The notes beneath the pieces are model-generated. The model saw only the letters and a list, made by a program, of their open reading frames with translations. It was not told the origin of the DNA and searched no databases. From Paraburkholderia susongensis (GTDB lineage: Bacteria > Pseudomonadota > Gammaproteobacteria > Burkholderiales > Burkholderiaceae): a stretch of 64,000 nt of DNA. This document shows, piece after piece, positions 1 to 7,481 of this stretch (position 1 is the first letter of the stretch; each line of letters starts with the position of its first letter). The DNA is taken from NCBI RefSeq assembly GCF_900177725.1, contig NZ_FXAT01000013.1:62001-126000 (forward strand). The letters run 5' to 3'. Made by a program: the position numbers and the translations under genes.

Positions 1-1094
1 CGTTCACCGGAATGCAATCCGTCGGTGATGAACCAGTCGTCGCCATGCCACTCACCGGGTTCGACCACGCGTTGACGGGCTTTGGACTCGTTATCGACCA
101 CCCAGACGAAATGACTCTTCGCCCCCTGCAGGACCGCGCGCTGAGGCACGAGGATCGCATTCGGACGGATCGCGCCCGAGACGCGCGCCCGCACAAACTG
201 GCCAGGACGCAGGGTACCCTGCGGGTTGGCAAACGACGCGCGCACGAGGAACGTGCCCGTCTCGGTGCTGAACGCCGGATTGGCAAAGTTGATGTGGCCG
301 GTTGCAGGAAATACTGTGCCATCGGCCAGAACGACCGAGACCTCGAAATCGTTGTTAGGCGGAAACACGAGCTGCTTTTTTTCTATCTGGCTGCGATACC
401 CGAGCAACTCGTTCTCGGAGACGCTGAAGTTGACCCACATCGGGTCGAGCTGATAGACAGTAGTCAGCAATCCGTTTGCGGCGGCAGTCACATAGCTGCC
501 GTCCTGCTGTTTGGCGAAGCTCGACAGGCCGTTCAGCGGTGACTTGATTGTCGTATAGCTGAGATTGAGCTGCGCTGTCTCGACCTCGCCCTGAGCAGCG
601 ATGACGGCAGCCTCTGCCTGCTTTTCGTTGCCAGTCGCATCGTCAAGATCCTTCTGGCTCAACGCGTTCTGTTTCGCGAGCGGGATCACGCGCGCCAGAT
701 TGGCTTTCGTCACATAGAGCCTCGCCTGTTGCTGGGCAAGCTGCCCTTTTGCGGTCTGCAGCGCCGCTTCGAAGGGCTTGGGATCCATCAGAAAGAGTGT
801 CTGCCCGGCGTGGACCAGCTGACCCTCGGTGTACACACGTCTGTCGAGAAAGCCATCGACGCGCGCACGAATCTGCACCTCCCGTGAGCTTTCCGTCTGC
901 GCGGTGAATTCGAAGTCGACCGGCGTATCGTGCGGCTCGACTGTCATCACCGTCACTTCGACTGGTCCAGTTGACGGCAACCCGGCCGGCTTGTGACAAC
1001 CAGCGCACAGCGCCAGCGTGGCACAGGCGAGCGCCAGTCCCAGATGGCCCCTTGAGAATCGTTGCAGGCAGGCATTTAGAGGCGCGCATTTCAT
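1..1094 (-). CDS. RND efflux periplasmic adaptor subunit (3' end cut by window edge)
   Basis: Membrane-fusion (HlyD/AcrA-type) subunit that would couple an inner-membrane RND pump to an outer-membrane channel. The frame opens with ATG at 1094 and is still open at base 1, so about 364 residues are visible. Residues 1-33 form an export signal ending in a lipobox-like LCAGC, so the protein is probably a lipoprotein. Next come a lipoyl-like half with the motif RARVDGFLDRRVYTEGQLV, an Ala/Gln-rich coiled-coil hairpin (around 105-180), the second lipoyl half (around SYTTIKSPLNG) and the beta-barrel region with FANPQGTLRPGQFVRARV, typical of AcrA/MexE relatives. The RND transporter gene would be expected just left of the window on the same strand (inference). 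Substrate unknown. Confidence 0.9.
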   Translation of the reverse strand, partial: MKCAPLNACLQRFSRGHLGLALACATLALCAGCHKPAGLPSTGPVEVTVMTVEPHDTPVDFEFTAQTESSREVQIRARVDGFLDRRVYTEGQLVHAGQTLFLMDPKPFEAALQTAKGQLAQQQARLYVTKANLARVIPLAKQNALSQKDLDDATGNEKQAEAAVIAAQGEVETAQLNLSYTTIKSPLNGLSSFAKQQDGSYVTAAANGLLTTVYQLDPMWVNFSVSENELLGYRSQIEKKQLVFPPNNDFEVSVVLADGTVFPATGHINFANPAFSTETGTFLVRASFANPQGTLRPGQFVRARVSGAIRPNAILVPQRAVLQGAKSHFVWVVDNESKARQRVVEPGEWHGDDWFITDGLHSGE

Positions 1095-1211
1095 GGCATC
1101 ACCTGTCACGGCTAATTGGGCGTGCAAGCCAGACCGGACCAGCAAGGCGAGCCGGACGCGAAGCGCAGGAATTGTCTGTTCATGGGTAGCGCTCCCCGCA
1201 ACGAACGATGT

Positions 1212-1685
1212 CTACTGGACCGTATACCCGCGGCCAGACATGCAGGCCGCCACAGCCCGGTTGAAGGTCTCCATCTGCTGGGAGACCTGCTGCTGGCCCG
1301 CCTGCTGCTGTTGGGCCGCAGCCTGGTTGTTACGGCGTTGGCGCACTCCGCCAACCATCGCCCCCGTGGCCGCGCCAATCGCCGCGCCCGTGCCCGCGTT
1401 GCCGCCTATAGCTCCACCCACGGCGCCCAGTGCGGCGCCTCCGGCAGCACCCCTAACCGTTCCTCCCTGCTGCGGCGAAGCAGCCGGTCGACCGGCCTGC
1501 TGTGCGAGTGCGGCAGGATCGACTCCTGTGTTCTGCTTTGCCCAGACCTGACACTCACCCTGGTCGGTTTGCTGACGCTGCTGACTTTGCCCCTTGGCGG
1601 GATAGAAAATCGGCTGCTGGGCGAATACCGGCCATGCCACCAGAAGGACGGCCAGTCCAGTTACGACGCGCGGCGATACTTTCAT
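1212..1685 (-). CDS. Glycine-zipper secreted/outer-membrane protein
   Basis: A 157-residue exported protein of unknown function. The ATG at 1685 is preceded by GGAGG at a good distance. An upstream in-frame start would add 28 residues in front of the signal peptide and is less likely. Residues 1-22 are a Sec signal peptide (MKVSPRVVTGLAVLLVAWPVFA). The middle is an alternating Gly/Ala stretch (GGAALGAVGGAIGGNAGTG), a glycine zipper as in the YMGG/OmpA-linker-like families, which packs membrane helices. The C-terminal part is Gln-rich (QAAAQQQQAGQQQ) and ends in a conserved-looking ACMSGRGYTV. Family membership is seen in the sequence; a role in envelope integrity or stress is inference. A motif shared with the receiver-gene promoter lies about 355 bp upstream (2040-2052). 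Confidence 0.75.
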   Translation of the reverse strand: MKVSPRVVTGLAVLLVAWPVFAQQPIFYPAKGQSQQRQQTDQGECQVWAKQNTGVDPAALAQQAGRPAASPQQGGTVRGAAGGAALGAVGGAIGGNAGTGAAIGAATGAMVGGVRQRRNNQAAAQQQQAGQQQVSQQMETFNRAVAACMSGRGYTVQ

Positions 1686-2085
1686 GACCCGGTCCTCCGC
1701 AAGGACACTCCGATTCAGGTGTTCACACTGATCACAGATCGAACTACCGCGCTCACTCGTGCGGATCATTCAACGTGTCAGGGGTTCATTTGCGTAATCT
1801 TCTGGCCTTGCACGCCCATGCCAGCCATCAGGCCTGACTGACCAAAAATGAACGCATAGACGTCCGACTGCATGGTGGATGGGGTCATCGTTCAGGCTGT
1901 ACCCTCGTTGATGAGCTGGAGGTGCTCCGTTCAAAAATGTTCGATGCCCGGTCGCGTTGCGTCGTGGCCAGCGATGTACCTGACGCACCAATTTTTTTCC
2001 CGCGAAGTTAATATTGGTTGCCTTCTTAACCAATGACAATTGAACTTTGGTCGCATACGGCAACCGGCACGCGGGCTCCCCGTGC
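1686..2085. other. Non-coding gap with inverted repeat and a shared motif
   Basis: No convincing gene; the open frames here have no family features. It contains the inverted repeat ATTGGTT-N8-AACCAAT at 2013-2034 and the motif TTGAACTTTGGTC at 2040-2052. That motif recurs with one change (TTGGACTTTGGTC) at 2549-2561, upstream of the receiver gene. Either could be a regulatory site for the glycine-zipper gene, or the inverted repeat could act as a weak terminator for the receiver gene. Confidence 0.4.
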
Positions 2086-2466
2086 TTACGGCGTGCCCTG
2101 TATGGCTGCACGCACTGTCTTGATGAATAGCTCGTCGTTGAACGGCTTTGGCAGATAGGCCACCGCGCCTGCCGAGAGCGCCTGCGCCCTCATGTTTATG
2201 TCGTCATGCGCCGTGATGAATACGACAGGCAAACCGCTTCCTGCCAGACGTCGTTGCACCTCCAATCCGTTCAGACCCGGCATCTGGATGTCGAGAATCA
2301 CGCAATCCGGCCGGTACGAGGGCATCGACGACAGCGTGGTCAGGAATTCCTCGCCGCTCGAGTACGACTCGGTCGTGAAACCGACGGAGCGCAACAATCG
2401 TTTGATCGCCCGGCACACCGACTCATCGTCATCGACGACGACGACAAACGGCGTGGTAGTTCCCAT
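2086..2466 (-). CDS. Single-domain response regulator (FixJ-type receiver)
   Basis: A 126-residue stand-alone CheY-like receiver with no output domain. VVVVDDDESV carries the acidic pocket, the phospho-acceptor Asp lies in DCVILDIQMPGLNG, the conserved Thr in VVFITAHDD and the conserved Lys in YLPKPF. The sequence is closest in style to the FixJ/TodT receiver next door. It could act as a phosphate sink or relay for the neighbouring histidine kinase (inference). It lies 155 bp downstream of the fixJ-like gene on the same strand, with its own possible promoter motif at 2549-2561. Confidence 0.85.
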   Translation of the reverse strand: MGTTTPFVVVVDDDESVCRAIKRLLRSVGFTTESYSSGEEFLTTLSSMPSYRPDCVILDIQMPGLNGLEVQRRLAGSGLPVVFITAHDDINMRAQALSAGAVAYLPKPFNDELFIKTVRAAIQGTP

Positions 2467-2548
2467 TTCGAATGGTCCAGAGTCGGAGATAGGCGGACAC
2501 TCGCCTACCCTAAAGCACTAGACTAAGAGACGCGACCGGATCACGGTA

Positions 2549-2561
2549 TTGGACTTTGGTC
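2549..2561. promoter_or_regulatory. Candidate regulator-binding motif TTGGACTTTGGTC
   Basis: The 13-mer at 2549-2561 matches 12 of 13 positions of the one at 2040-2052. The two copies lie upstream of the receiver gene and of the glycine-zipper gene, in the same orientation. On the coding strand it reads GACCAAAGTCCAA. It may be a target of the adjacent FixJ-like regulator; this is inference from recurrence and position only. Confidence 0.3.
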
Positions 2562-2621
2562 ATATATGCGCGCGAGACGCGGCACCGGCCGCTTGCGCTG
2601 ACAGGCAGTGCAGCCGCGGAC

Positions 2622-3257
2622 CTAGCGGAACTGCCGGTTCTCGGCTGCGGAAAGCATGTCGATCCTGTCGAGGATGTGCACCAGCTCCGCCACCGACGTG
2701 ACTTCCATCTTCGTCATGACTCGCGCACGGTGCACCTTGATCGTCTGTTCGACCGTACCGAGTTTGCCCGCTATCTGCTTGTTGAGGCGCCCTTCGGAGA
2801 TCAGTGCCATGACTTCCCGTTCACGTGGTGTCAAACGATCGAAGCGGCAGCAGAGCGCATCCCGTTCGCAACGCATGGCGTAGAGCTGTCGGGCGCGCTC
2901 GAGCGCCAGCTCGATCGAACCCAGCAACTCGGCGTCGCGCACGGGTTTGGGAAGGAAATCGGACGCACCGGCCTTCATTGCGTGGACAGTCATCGAAATG
3001 TCGCCGTACCCCGTGATGAAGATGATCGGGCATGCGCCATCCAGCTCGCGTTGCAACTGAAGACCGTCGATGTCCGGCAACTGAACGTCCAGCACCAGGC
3101 ACGAAGGACATGCGGCGAGGCTGGCAGTGGCCAGGAATTCGCCTGCTGAGGCAAACACCTCGACACGGTAACCTGCCGACCGTATCAATCGCGCAAGTGC
3201 GATACGTACGGAATCGTCGTCGTCGACGACGAACACCACCGGCTCAGGGTATCCCAT
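2622..3257 (-). CDS. FixJ-family response regulator (receiver + LuxR HTH)
   Basis: A 211-residue two-domain transcription factor. Residues 1-120 are a receiver: VFVVDDDDSVR, phospho-Asp in CLVLDVQLPDIDG, Thr in IIFITGYGD, Lys in FLPKPV. Residues 140-205 are a LuxR/GerE helix-turn-helix: LTPREREVMALISEGRLNK followed by EQTIKVHRARVMTKM. This is the FixJ/TodT/StyR arrangement. The gene starts 5 bp after the stop of the histidine kinase gene, so the two are translationally close and almost certainly form a cognate pair. The regulated genes are not known; the receiver gene downstream and the glycine-zipper gene are candidates. Confidence 0.9.
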   Translation of the reverse strand: MGYPEPVVFVVDDDDSVRIALARLIRSAGYRVEVFASAGEFLATASLAACPSCLVLDVQLPDIDGLQLQRELDGACPIIFITGYGDISMTVHAMKAGASDFLPKPVRDAELLGSIELALERARQLYAMRCERDALCCRFDRLTPREREVMALISEGRLNKQIAGKLGTVEQTIKVHRARVMTKMEVTSVAELVHILDRIDMLSAAENRQFR

Positions 3258-3262
3258 AGCGC

Positions 3263-4879
3263 TTACCGCGACTCCTCGTGTCTCTGCGCGTTCCCGGTTG
3301 GCAACGTGACATAGAACGTCGCGCCTCGATCAGTATTGTTCTCGGCCCATAGCCGCCCACCGTGGAGCTCCACGATCGACCGGCTGATCGACAATCCCAG
3401 CCCGAGGCCGTGGGGCTTGGATGTATAGAACGGCTTAAAAATGTTATCCAGCTTGCCTACCGTGAGCCCATGGCCGCAGTCGCGCACGGCGATGCGCGCC
3501 ATGTCGTCACGCTCCCGGCTTAGCGCAATCGATACCACACGCTCGCCCGGCGATATGGCGCTCATCGCATCGAATGCATTGAGAAGCAGGTTGAGCGTGA
3601 CCTGCTGCAGCTGCACCTTGTCGGCATACACGGCGGGAAGATCGTCGCGTATATCGGTTGTCACCCGGGTCTGGCGCAGGATCGCATCGCTGTGCAGCAG
3701 GAGAACGACGTCACGGATCATGCTGGCCAGATCGAGTAACGCGAACTCCGCGTCCCCCTTCCTGACGACTGAACGAATGCGCCGGATGATCTCGCTAGCG
3801 CGATAGTCGTCCTGGACGACGTCGTCCAGGATCTCGCGGACCTCGGCCACATCGATTGGATCGGCCGACATGAACCGCAGCGCCGCCTGCACGTTACTGA
3901 GGATCGCCGTCAGCGGCTGGTTCAGTTCGTGCGCAAGCGATCCGGCGAGTTCACCCATGGTCGAAACCCGCGTCACGTGAGCGAGATCCTGCTGGTTTCG
4001 GAGCAGCGCATAGTGATCCGTCCTGTCCTCGATGAACACGAGAATCGCCCCGCTACCCTCAAAGGAAGCTCGCAGGAAACGGCATTCCCCCGGGAAGGCC
4101 GATCGGTCCTTTCGTATCCCATTGAGGCTGTGGATGGAACTGGCGGGCAGGCCATCTGACGTCGACGGAAAGCCGTCCTGATAGGCTGACTTGCCGTTGA
4201 TCCACAGTTCGGGGATAAGTCGGGAAACCGGCGCTCGGATCAATTCACCGCGACCGTAGCCAAAGATTTTTTCCGAGTGCCGATTTGCCAGCAGGATCTC
4301 GCCCCGGTCGTCCAGCACCAGAATCCCGACCGGCAACCATTCCCAAAGCTCGGGAAAACAGTCCTCGAGAAACTGCTGCCCGGAGATTCCGCCTGTCAGC
4401 ACGGGCCGCTGCGGCGTGCCGTCGTGGTGCTCGTGGTGCTCGTGGTGTGTATGAGACCGCTGTCGCGTGACCGTAGCCCAGTGAAAAGCCTGAACTGTGG
4501 CCACTCGGCACCTCCCCGCGAACGCCTGCCTCGCAGGTTGCCCCCGAAAGGACCGCATTTTCTCCGGACCCGGAAAGTCGTCAGGACCTCGCTCGCCATG
4601 CGAGGCGTCCGATCTACTGCGCTCCTTCAATGTTGCGAGGAAATCGGCGAACCTTGTTCTCGACCATACGGGCAACCGCCGGGCGCCGACGCCGGTCATC
4701 AAAGGCTGAGCCATCCGGGCAGGAACATCTTCCTGCCCGGATCCGCTGCCCGACGGCACAAACCGGTTCCGCCGCGCTCGCGAAGTCAGCAGCCACAGGA
4801 TGATCGCTGCCTGCGCAAGGACAACTGCCGGCAAGACGATAGTCACGGCAAATATTCCGCTGGAGTGCTCAGACGGCAA
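3263..4879 (-). CDS. FixL-like PAS sensor histidine kinase with His-rich linker
   Basis: A 538-residue membrane-anchored sensor kinase, partner of the FixJ-like regulator. Residues 11-32 are a single hydrophobic anchor. Residues 40-140 look disordered. Residues 143-152 are strikingly His-rich (HTHHEHHEHH), encoded by a 9-bp tandem repeat at 4424-4448. Residues 175-290 are a PAS domain (GILVLDDRGEILLANRHSEKIFGYGRGE). The H-box is at about 317 (HELNQPLTAILSNVQAALRF). The ATPase domain shows the N box LLLNAFDAM, G1 DCGHGL and G2 GLGLGLSISRSI. The H-box and ATPase place it in the FixL/DctB-like HPK4 group. Whether the PAS domain binds heme is not decided by the sequence. The His cluster could bind metal (inference). 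Confidence 0.88.
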   Translation of the reverse strand: MPSEHSSGIFAVTIVLPAVVLAQAAIILWLLTSRARRNRFVPSGSGSGQEDVPARMAQPLMTGVGARRLPVWSRTRFADFLATLKERSRSDASHGERGPDDFPGPEKMRSFRGQPARQAFAGRCRVATVQAFHWATVTRQRSHTHHEHHEHHDGTPQRPVLTGGISGQQFLEDCFPELWEWLPVGILVLDDRGEILLANRHSEKIFGYGRGELIRAPVSRLIPELWINGKSAYQDGFPSTSDGLPASSIHSLNGIRKDRSAFPGECRFLRASFEGSGAILVFIEDRTDHYALLRNQQDLAHVTRVSTMGELAGSLAHELNQPLTAILSNVQAALRFMSADPIDVAEVREILDDVVQDDYRASEIIRRIRSVVRKGDAEFALLDLASMIRDVVLLLHSDAILRQTRVTTDIRDDLPAVYADKVQLQQVTLNLLLNAFDAMSAISPGERVVSIALSRERDDMARIAVRDCGHGLTVGKLDNIFKPFYTSKPHGLGLGLSISRSIVELHGGRLWAENNTDRGATFYVTLPTGNAQRHEESR

Positions 4880-5344
4880 GATAGCCCACTGTCACGATCC
4901 GACCTGATGTGCCAATACAAAACATACGAGAATCGTACGGTGAGCGGCTAACTGCGAAACGCTTGCTGCAACAGCGCATGACGAGCGCTGTCTGCTTCGC
5001 AGAGGATCAACAGGGTTACGCCAAACTTCGAAAAACGGTAGCCAAAAAAATACCGTTTGCGGCGACGCTATCAATTCGACAGACAATTGACCGAATCGAA
5101 TCAACGCAGCGGGCTATTAACGGCGGACAGAATGAACGACAAGGTGCCGATCTATTTTCGCCAATCAAGGTCCTTCTATTCTAGGCACGCCTATCGACAA
5201 GACAACTGATTTTACTCAATTTACTCAGTCATACCGGTAAAGACGACCGGCCTCAGACTGTCCCCGGGTCTGCTCGAATCTCCATCACAATGTCTACCTG
5301 TCAGGCAAGCGAAAGGGCACTCCGACCCAACGTGGGCACTCGGG
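4880..5344. other. Non-coding region upstream of the kinase operon
   Basis: No gene supported. It contains a perfect 8-bp inverted repeat, AAACGGTA-N10-TACCGTTT, at 5033-5058, and a shorter one, TCAATT-N8-AATTGA, about 20 bp further on. The first lies about 155 bp upstream of the kinase start and may be an operator or a structured leader. Confidence 0.35.
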
Positions 5345-5914
5345 CTAGCTCTCGTTATGCGCAACGGTGATGCGGCGACGGGTGCGGGCCTCCACGTCGT
5401 ACATGTTGAAGTCATTCATCGTTCTGCCATAGAGGTGCAGGCTGACTGCGCGAGAGCGCTCTTTGGGTACGCCGGTAACGTGAATGTGATCGGGATTGGG
5501 TACGAAGCTGGTCACGGAACCGCGCCGTAGCAGGACGATGCCTCCACGCACCAGGTCGATTTCTTCGTCGGCTCCGCGATCTGGTGACAGCCTTACATAG
5601 CTACGTTCCTCCAGAACGCCTTCGACCACGCCAACGACACCCCAACTTCCGTGGTCATGCACTGGCGTCCACTGACCAGGAAGCCAAACGAGCGAGTACA
5701 GCGAGAGACCTTTGTCCGGCGCCTCGTAGATGAGGTTACGGGTATAGCTCACGTCGCTGCTTCGATAGTGAAGGGGTTGCAGAAACGTACCGGCATGATC
5801 GATCAGATCGAGCATCAGCGGCGCGAGCGCGAGCACACAGTCGGCCGGGGTTGACTGTAGACGGCTTTGAGCGGTGGCCTGGCTGAAGAAGCCGTCGAGA
5901 ACGTGAGAGGTCAT
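5345..5914 (-). CDS. Cysteine dioxygenase-like cupin (thiol dioxygenase)
   Basis: A 189-residue cupin resembling the cysteine dioxygenase type I family, which oxidises cysteine or related thiols such as 3-mercaptopropionate to sulfinic acids with non-heme iron and O2. The core motif PGQWTPVHDHGSWGVVGVVEGVLEE (around 79-103) supplies two of the three iron His ligands (H86, H88); the third is in the HIHVTG segment (around 143-145). Length fits bacterial thiol dioxygenases (about 190-210 aa). I chose the ATG at 5914 because upstream in-frame sequence has no domain character. It lies about 90 bp downstream of the peroxiredoxin gene on the same strand and may share its transcript. Substrate (cysteine versus 3-mercaptopropionate) cannot be decided here. 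Confidence 0.8.
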   Translation of the reverse strand: MTSHVLDGFFSQATAQSRLQSTPADCVLALAPLMLDLIDHAGTFLQPLHYRSSDVSYTRNLIYEAPDKGLSLYSLVWLPGQWTPVHDHGSWGVVGVVEGVLEERSYVRLSPDRGADEEIDLVRGGIVLLRRGSVTSFVPNPDHIHVTGVPKERSRAVSLHLYGRTMNDFNMYDVEARTRRRITVAHNES

Positions 5915-6005
5915 GGTTATTTGTGGCTCCGGCCGGCTTGCGGGCGACTCGCGACGCCAGGCGGCCAACAGCGCGACCCGCGCCGTTGACTGGCCGTCAT
6001 CGGCG

Positions 6006-6662
6006 TTATCCTGGCTGCTTCGTGGTGCGCAAGTAGGGCTTGATCGTCTTGAAACCCGGGAAAGTCTTCTCGGCTTCTTCGTTGCTGACCGCCGGTGTGA
6101 TGATGACATCCTCTCCCTGCTTCCAGTTCACCGGCGTCGCCACTTTGTGCCTGGCGGTGAGCTGCATCGAATCGAGCACGCGCAGGATCTCGTCGAAATT
6201 GCGGCCGGTTGTCATCGGGTAGGTCAGCATCAGCTTGATACGCTTGTCTGGGCCAATGATGAACACCGAGCGCACCGTTGCATTGGTGGCGGCGGTGCGG
6301 CCTTCGGACGTGCCTTCTTCCTCCGCGGGCAACATGTTGTACAGCTTGGCAACGGCAAGATCGGTATCGCCGATCATCGGGTAGTTGACCTTGGCGCCCT
6401 GCGTTTCTTCGATATCGGCCACCCATTTGCCGTGGCTTTCGACTGCATCGACCGACAGGCCGATCAGCTTCGCGTTGCGGCGCGTGAACTCCGGCTCGAT
6501 GCGGGCCATATAGCCCAGTTCGGTCGTGCACACCGGGGTGAAGTCCTTGGGGTGTGAGAACAGGATGGCCCATTGATCGCCGATCCAGGCGTGGAAATCA
6601 ATCGTCCCCTGAGTGGTATGGGCGGTGAAGTTGGGCGCGATGTCGTTGATGCGGAGTGACAT
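6006..6662 (-). CDS. 1-Cys peroxiredoxin (Prx6 / AhpC-TSA family)
   Basis: A 218-residue thiol peroxidase that reduces hydrogen peroxide and organic hydroperoxides in the cytoplasm. The peroxidatic Cys45 sits in HPKDFTPVCTTELG, and Prx6-type features include SVDAVESHGKWVADIEE and YPMTTGRNFDEILRVLDSMQ. The C-terminal arm (TPVNWKQGEDVIITPAVS) is typical of the long Prx6 subgroup. There is no resolving Cys in the usual 2-Cys position. The chosen ATG (6662) gives MSLRINDIAPNF, the normal family start. The gene diverges from the NarL-type regulator at 6864, with about 200 bp between them. Confidence 0.92.
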   Translation of the reverse strand: MSLRINDIAPNFTAHTTQGTIDFHAWIGDQWAILFSHPKDFTPVCTTELGYMARIEPEFTRRNAKLIGLSVDAVESHGKWVADIEETQGAKVNYPMIGDTDLAVAKLYNMLPAEEEGTSEGRTAATNATVRSVFIIGPDKRIKLMLTYPMTTGRNFDEILRVLDSMQLTARHKVATPVNWKQGEDVIITPAVSNEEAEKTFPGFKTIKPYLRTTKQPG

Positions 6663-6863
6663 GGTAGTTTCCCCATGGAGTGCGCGGGTTTGAACGAAGC
6701 AGCCAGGCATGCGTGGTGCGGTACAGTTCAGGTGCCTGGCAGGTGCTTGCGGCAGCTGACGAAGCCTTCTCGCCAGAACCAAGGATATCGGTTACAGGCC
6801 TCTTCGGACATGGTCAAAATTGACTGATTGACTTTCTTTACACCCGGGTGGTGCAATGCCCCC

Positions 6864-7481
6864 ATGCGTGACTTTCGTCTGTTATTAATCGATGACCATG
6901 CCTTGTTTCGGGAAGGGCTCTGCCTGGTCTTGCGCCGGCATTTTCCTGAGGCGAGCATTGTCGAAGCGATTTCCGTGACCCAGGCGATTAACCTGGTGAA
7001 GGATGCGCCTGATGTGATCCTTTTGGACATCCTGTTGCAGGGGCCGGACGGCATCGAAGGCGTAGCGATATTTCGTCAGCGCTGGCCTCGAGTGCCGGTG
7101 GTTATGTTGTCGTCGATGGCCGCTCCTGAGACTATTGCGGAAGCTCTGGAGCGCGGTGCGTTTGCATTCGTTTCGAAAGCCGACAGCAGTGGTGCAATTG
7201 TCCAGACTGTCGAGCGCGCCCTTGTGGCGACCGAACCGGGCATCGCTCGCGATAGCGCGGTTTCTTGCGCAGGCGAGAATCAGTTGATCAGGCTGACTGC
7301 CAGACAGTCGGAAGTTCTGCAGCTTTTATGCGATGGATTGCCAAACAAGGTCATTGCCAGGCGCATGTCACTATCCGAATTCACCGTGCGCGGCCATGTG
7401 CAGGCAATTTTTGGTCTGCTGGGCGTCACCAGTCGCACCCAGGCCATCGTCTCCGCGCGCAAGCATGGACTGGTCGCCTGA
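6864..7481 (+). CDS. NarL/FixJ-type response regulator
   Basis: A 205-residue response regulator. Receiver domain: LLLIDDHALFREG, phospho-Asp in DVILLDILLQGPDGIEG, Ser/Ala-rich switch VVMLSSMAAPE, Lys in FAFVSKADS. LuxR HTH at about 140-200: LTARQSEVLQLLCDGLPNKVIA then SEFTVRGHVQAIFGLLGVTSRTQAI. Its last 17 bases overlap the start of the hybrid kinase gene, so the two are translationally coupled and very likely a signalling pair. The ATG at 6864 puts the receiver at the N-terminus; a 12-residue upstream extension is possible. Confidence 0.9.
   Translation: MRDFRLLLIDDHALFREGLCLVLRRHFPEASIVEAISVTQAINLVKDAPDVILLDILLQGPDGIEGVAIFRQRWPRVPVVMLSSMAAPETIAEALERGAFAFVSKADSSGAIVQTVERALVATEPGIARDSAVSCAGENQLIRLTARQSEVLQLLCDGLPNKVIARRMSLSEFTVRGHVQAIFGLLGVTSRTQAIVSARKHGLVA

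Noticed and set aside
1770..2111. 113-codon minus-strand frame in the gap after the receiver gene
   Set aside because: Overlaps the receiver stop and has no recognisable feature.
3973..4159. Small frames over the PAS region of the FixL-like kinase on both strands
   Set aside because: Shadow frames inside an intact kinase gene.
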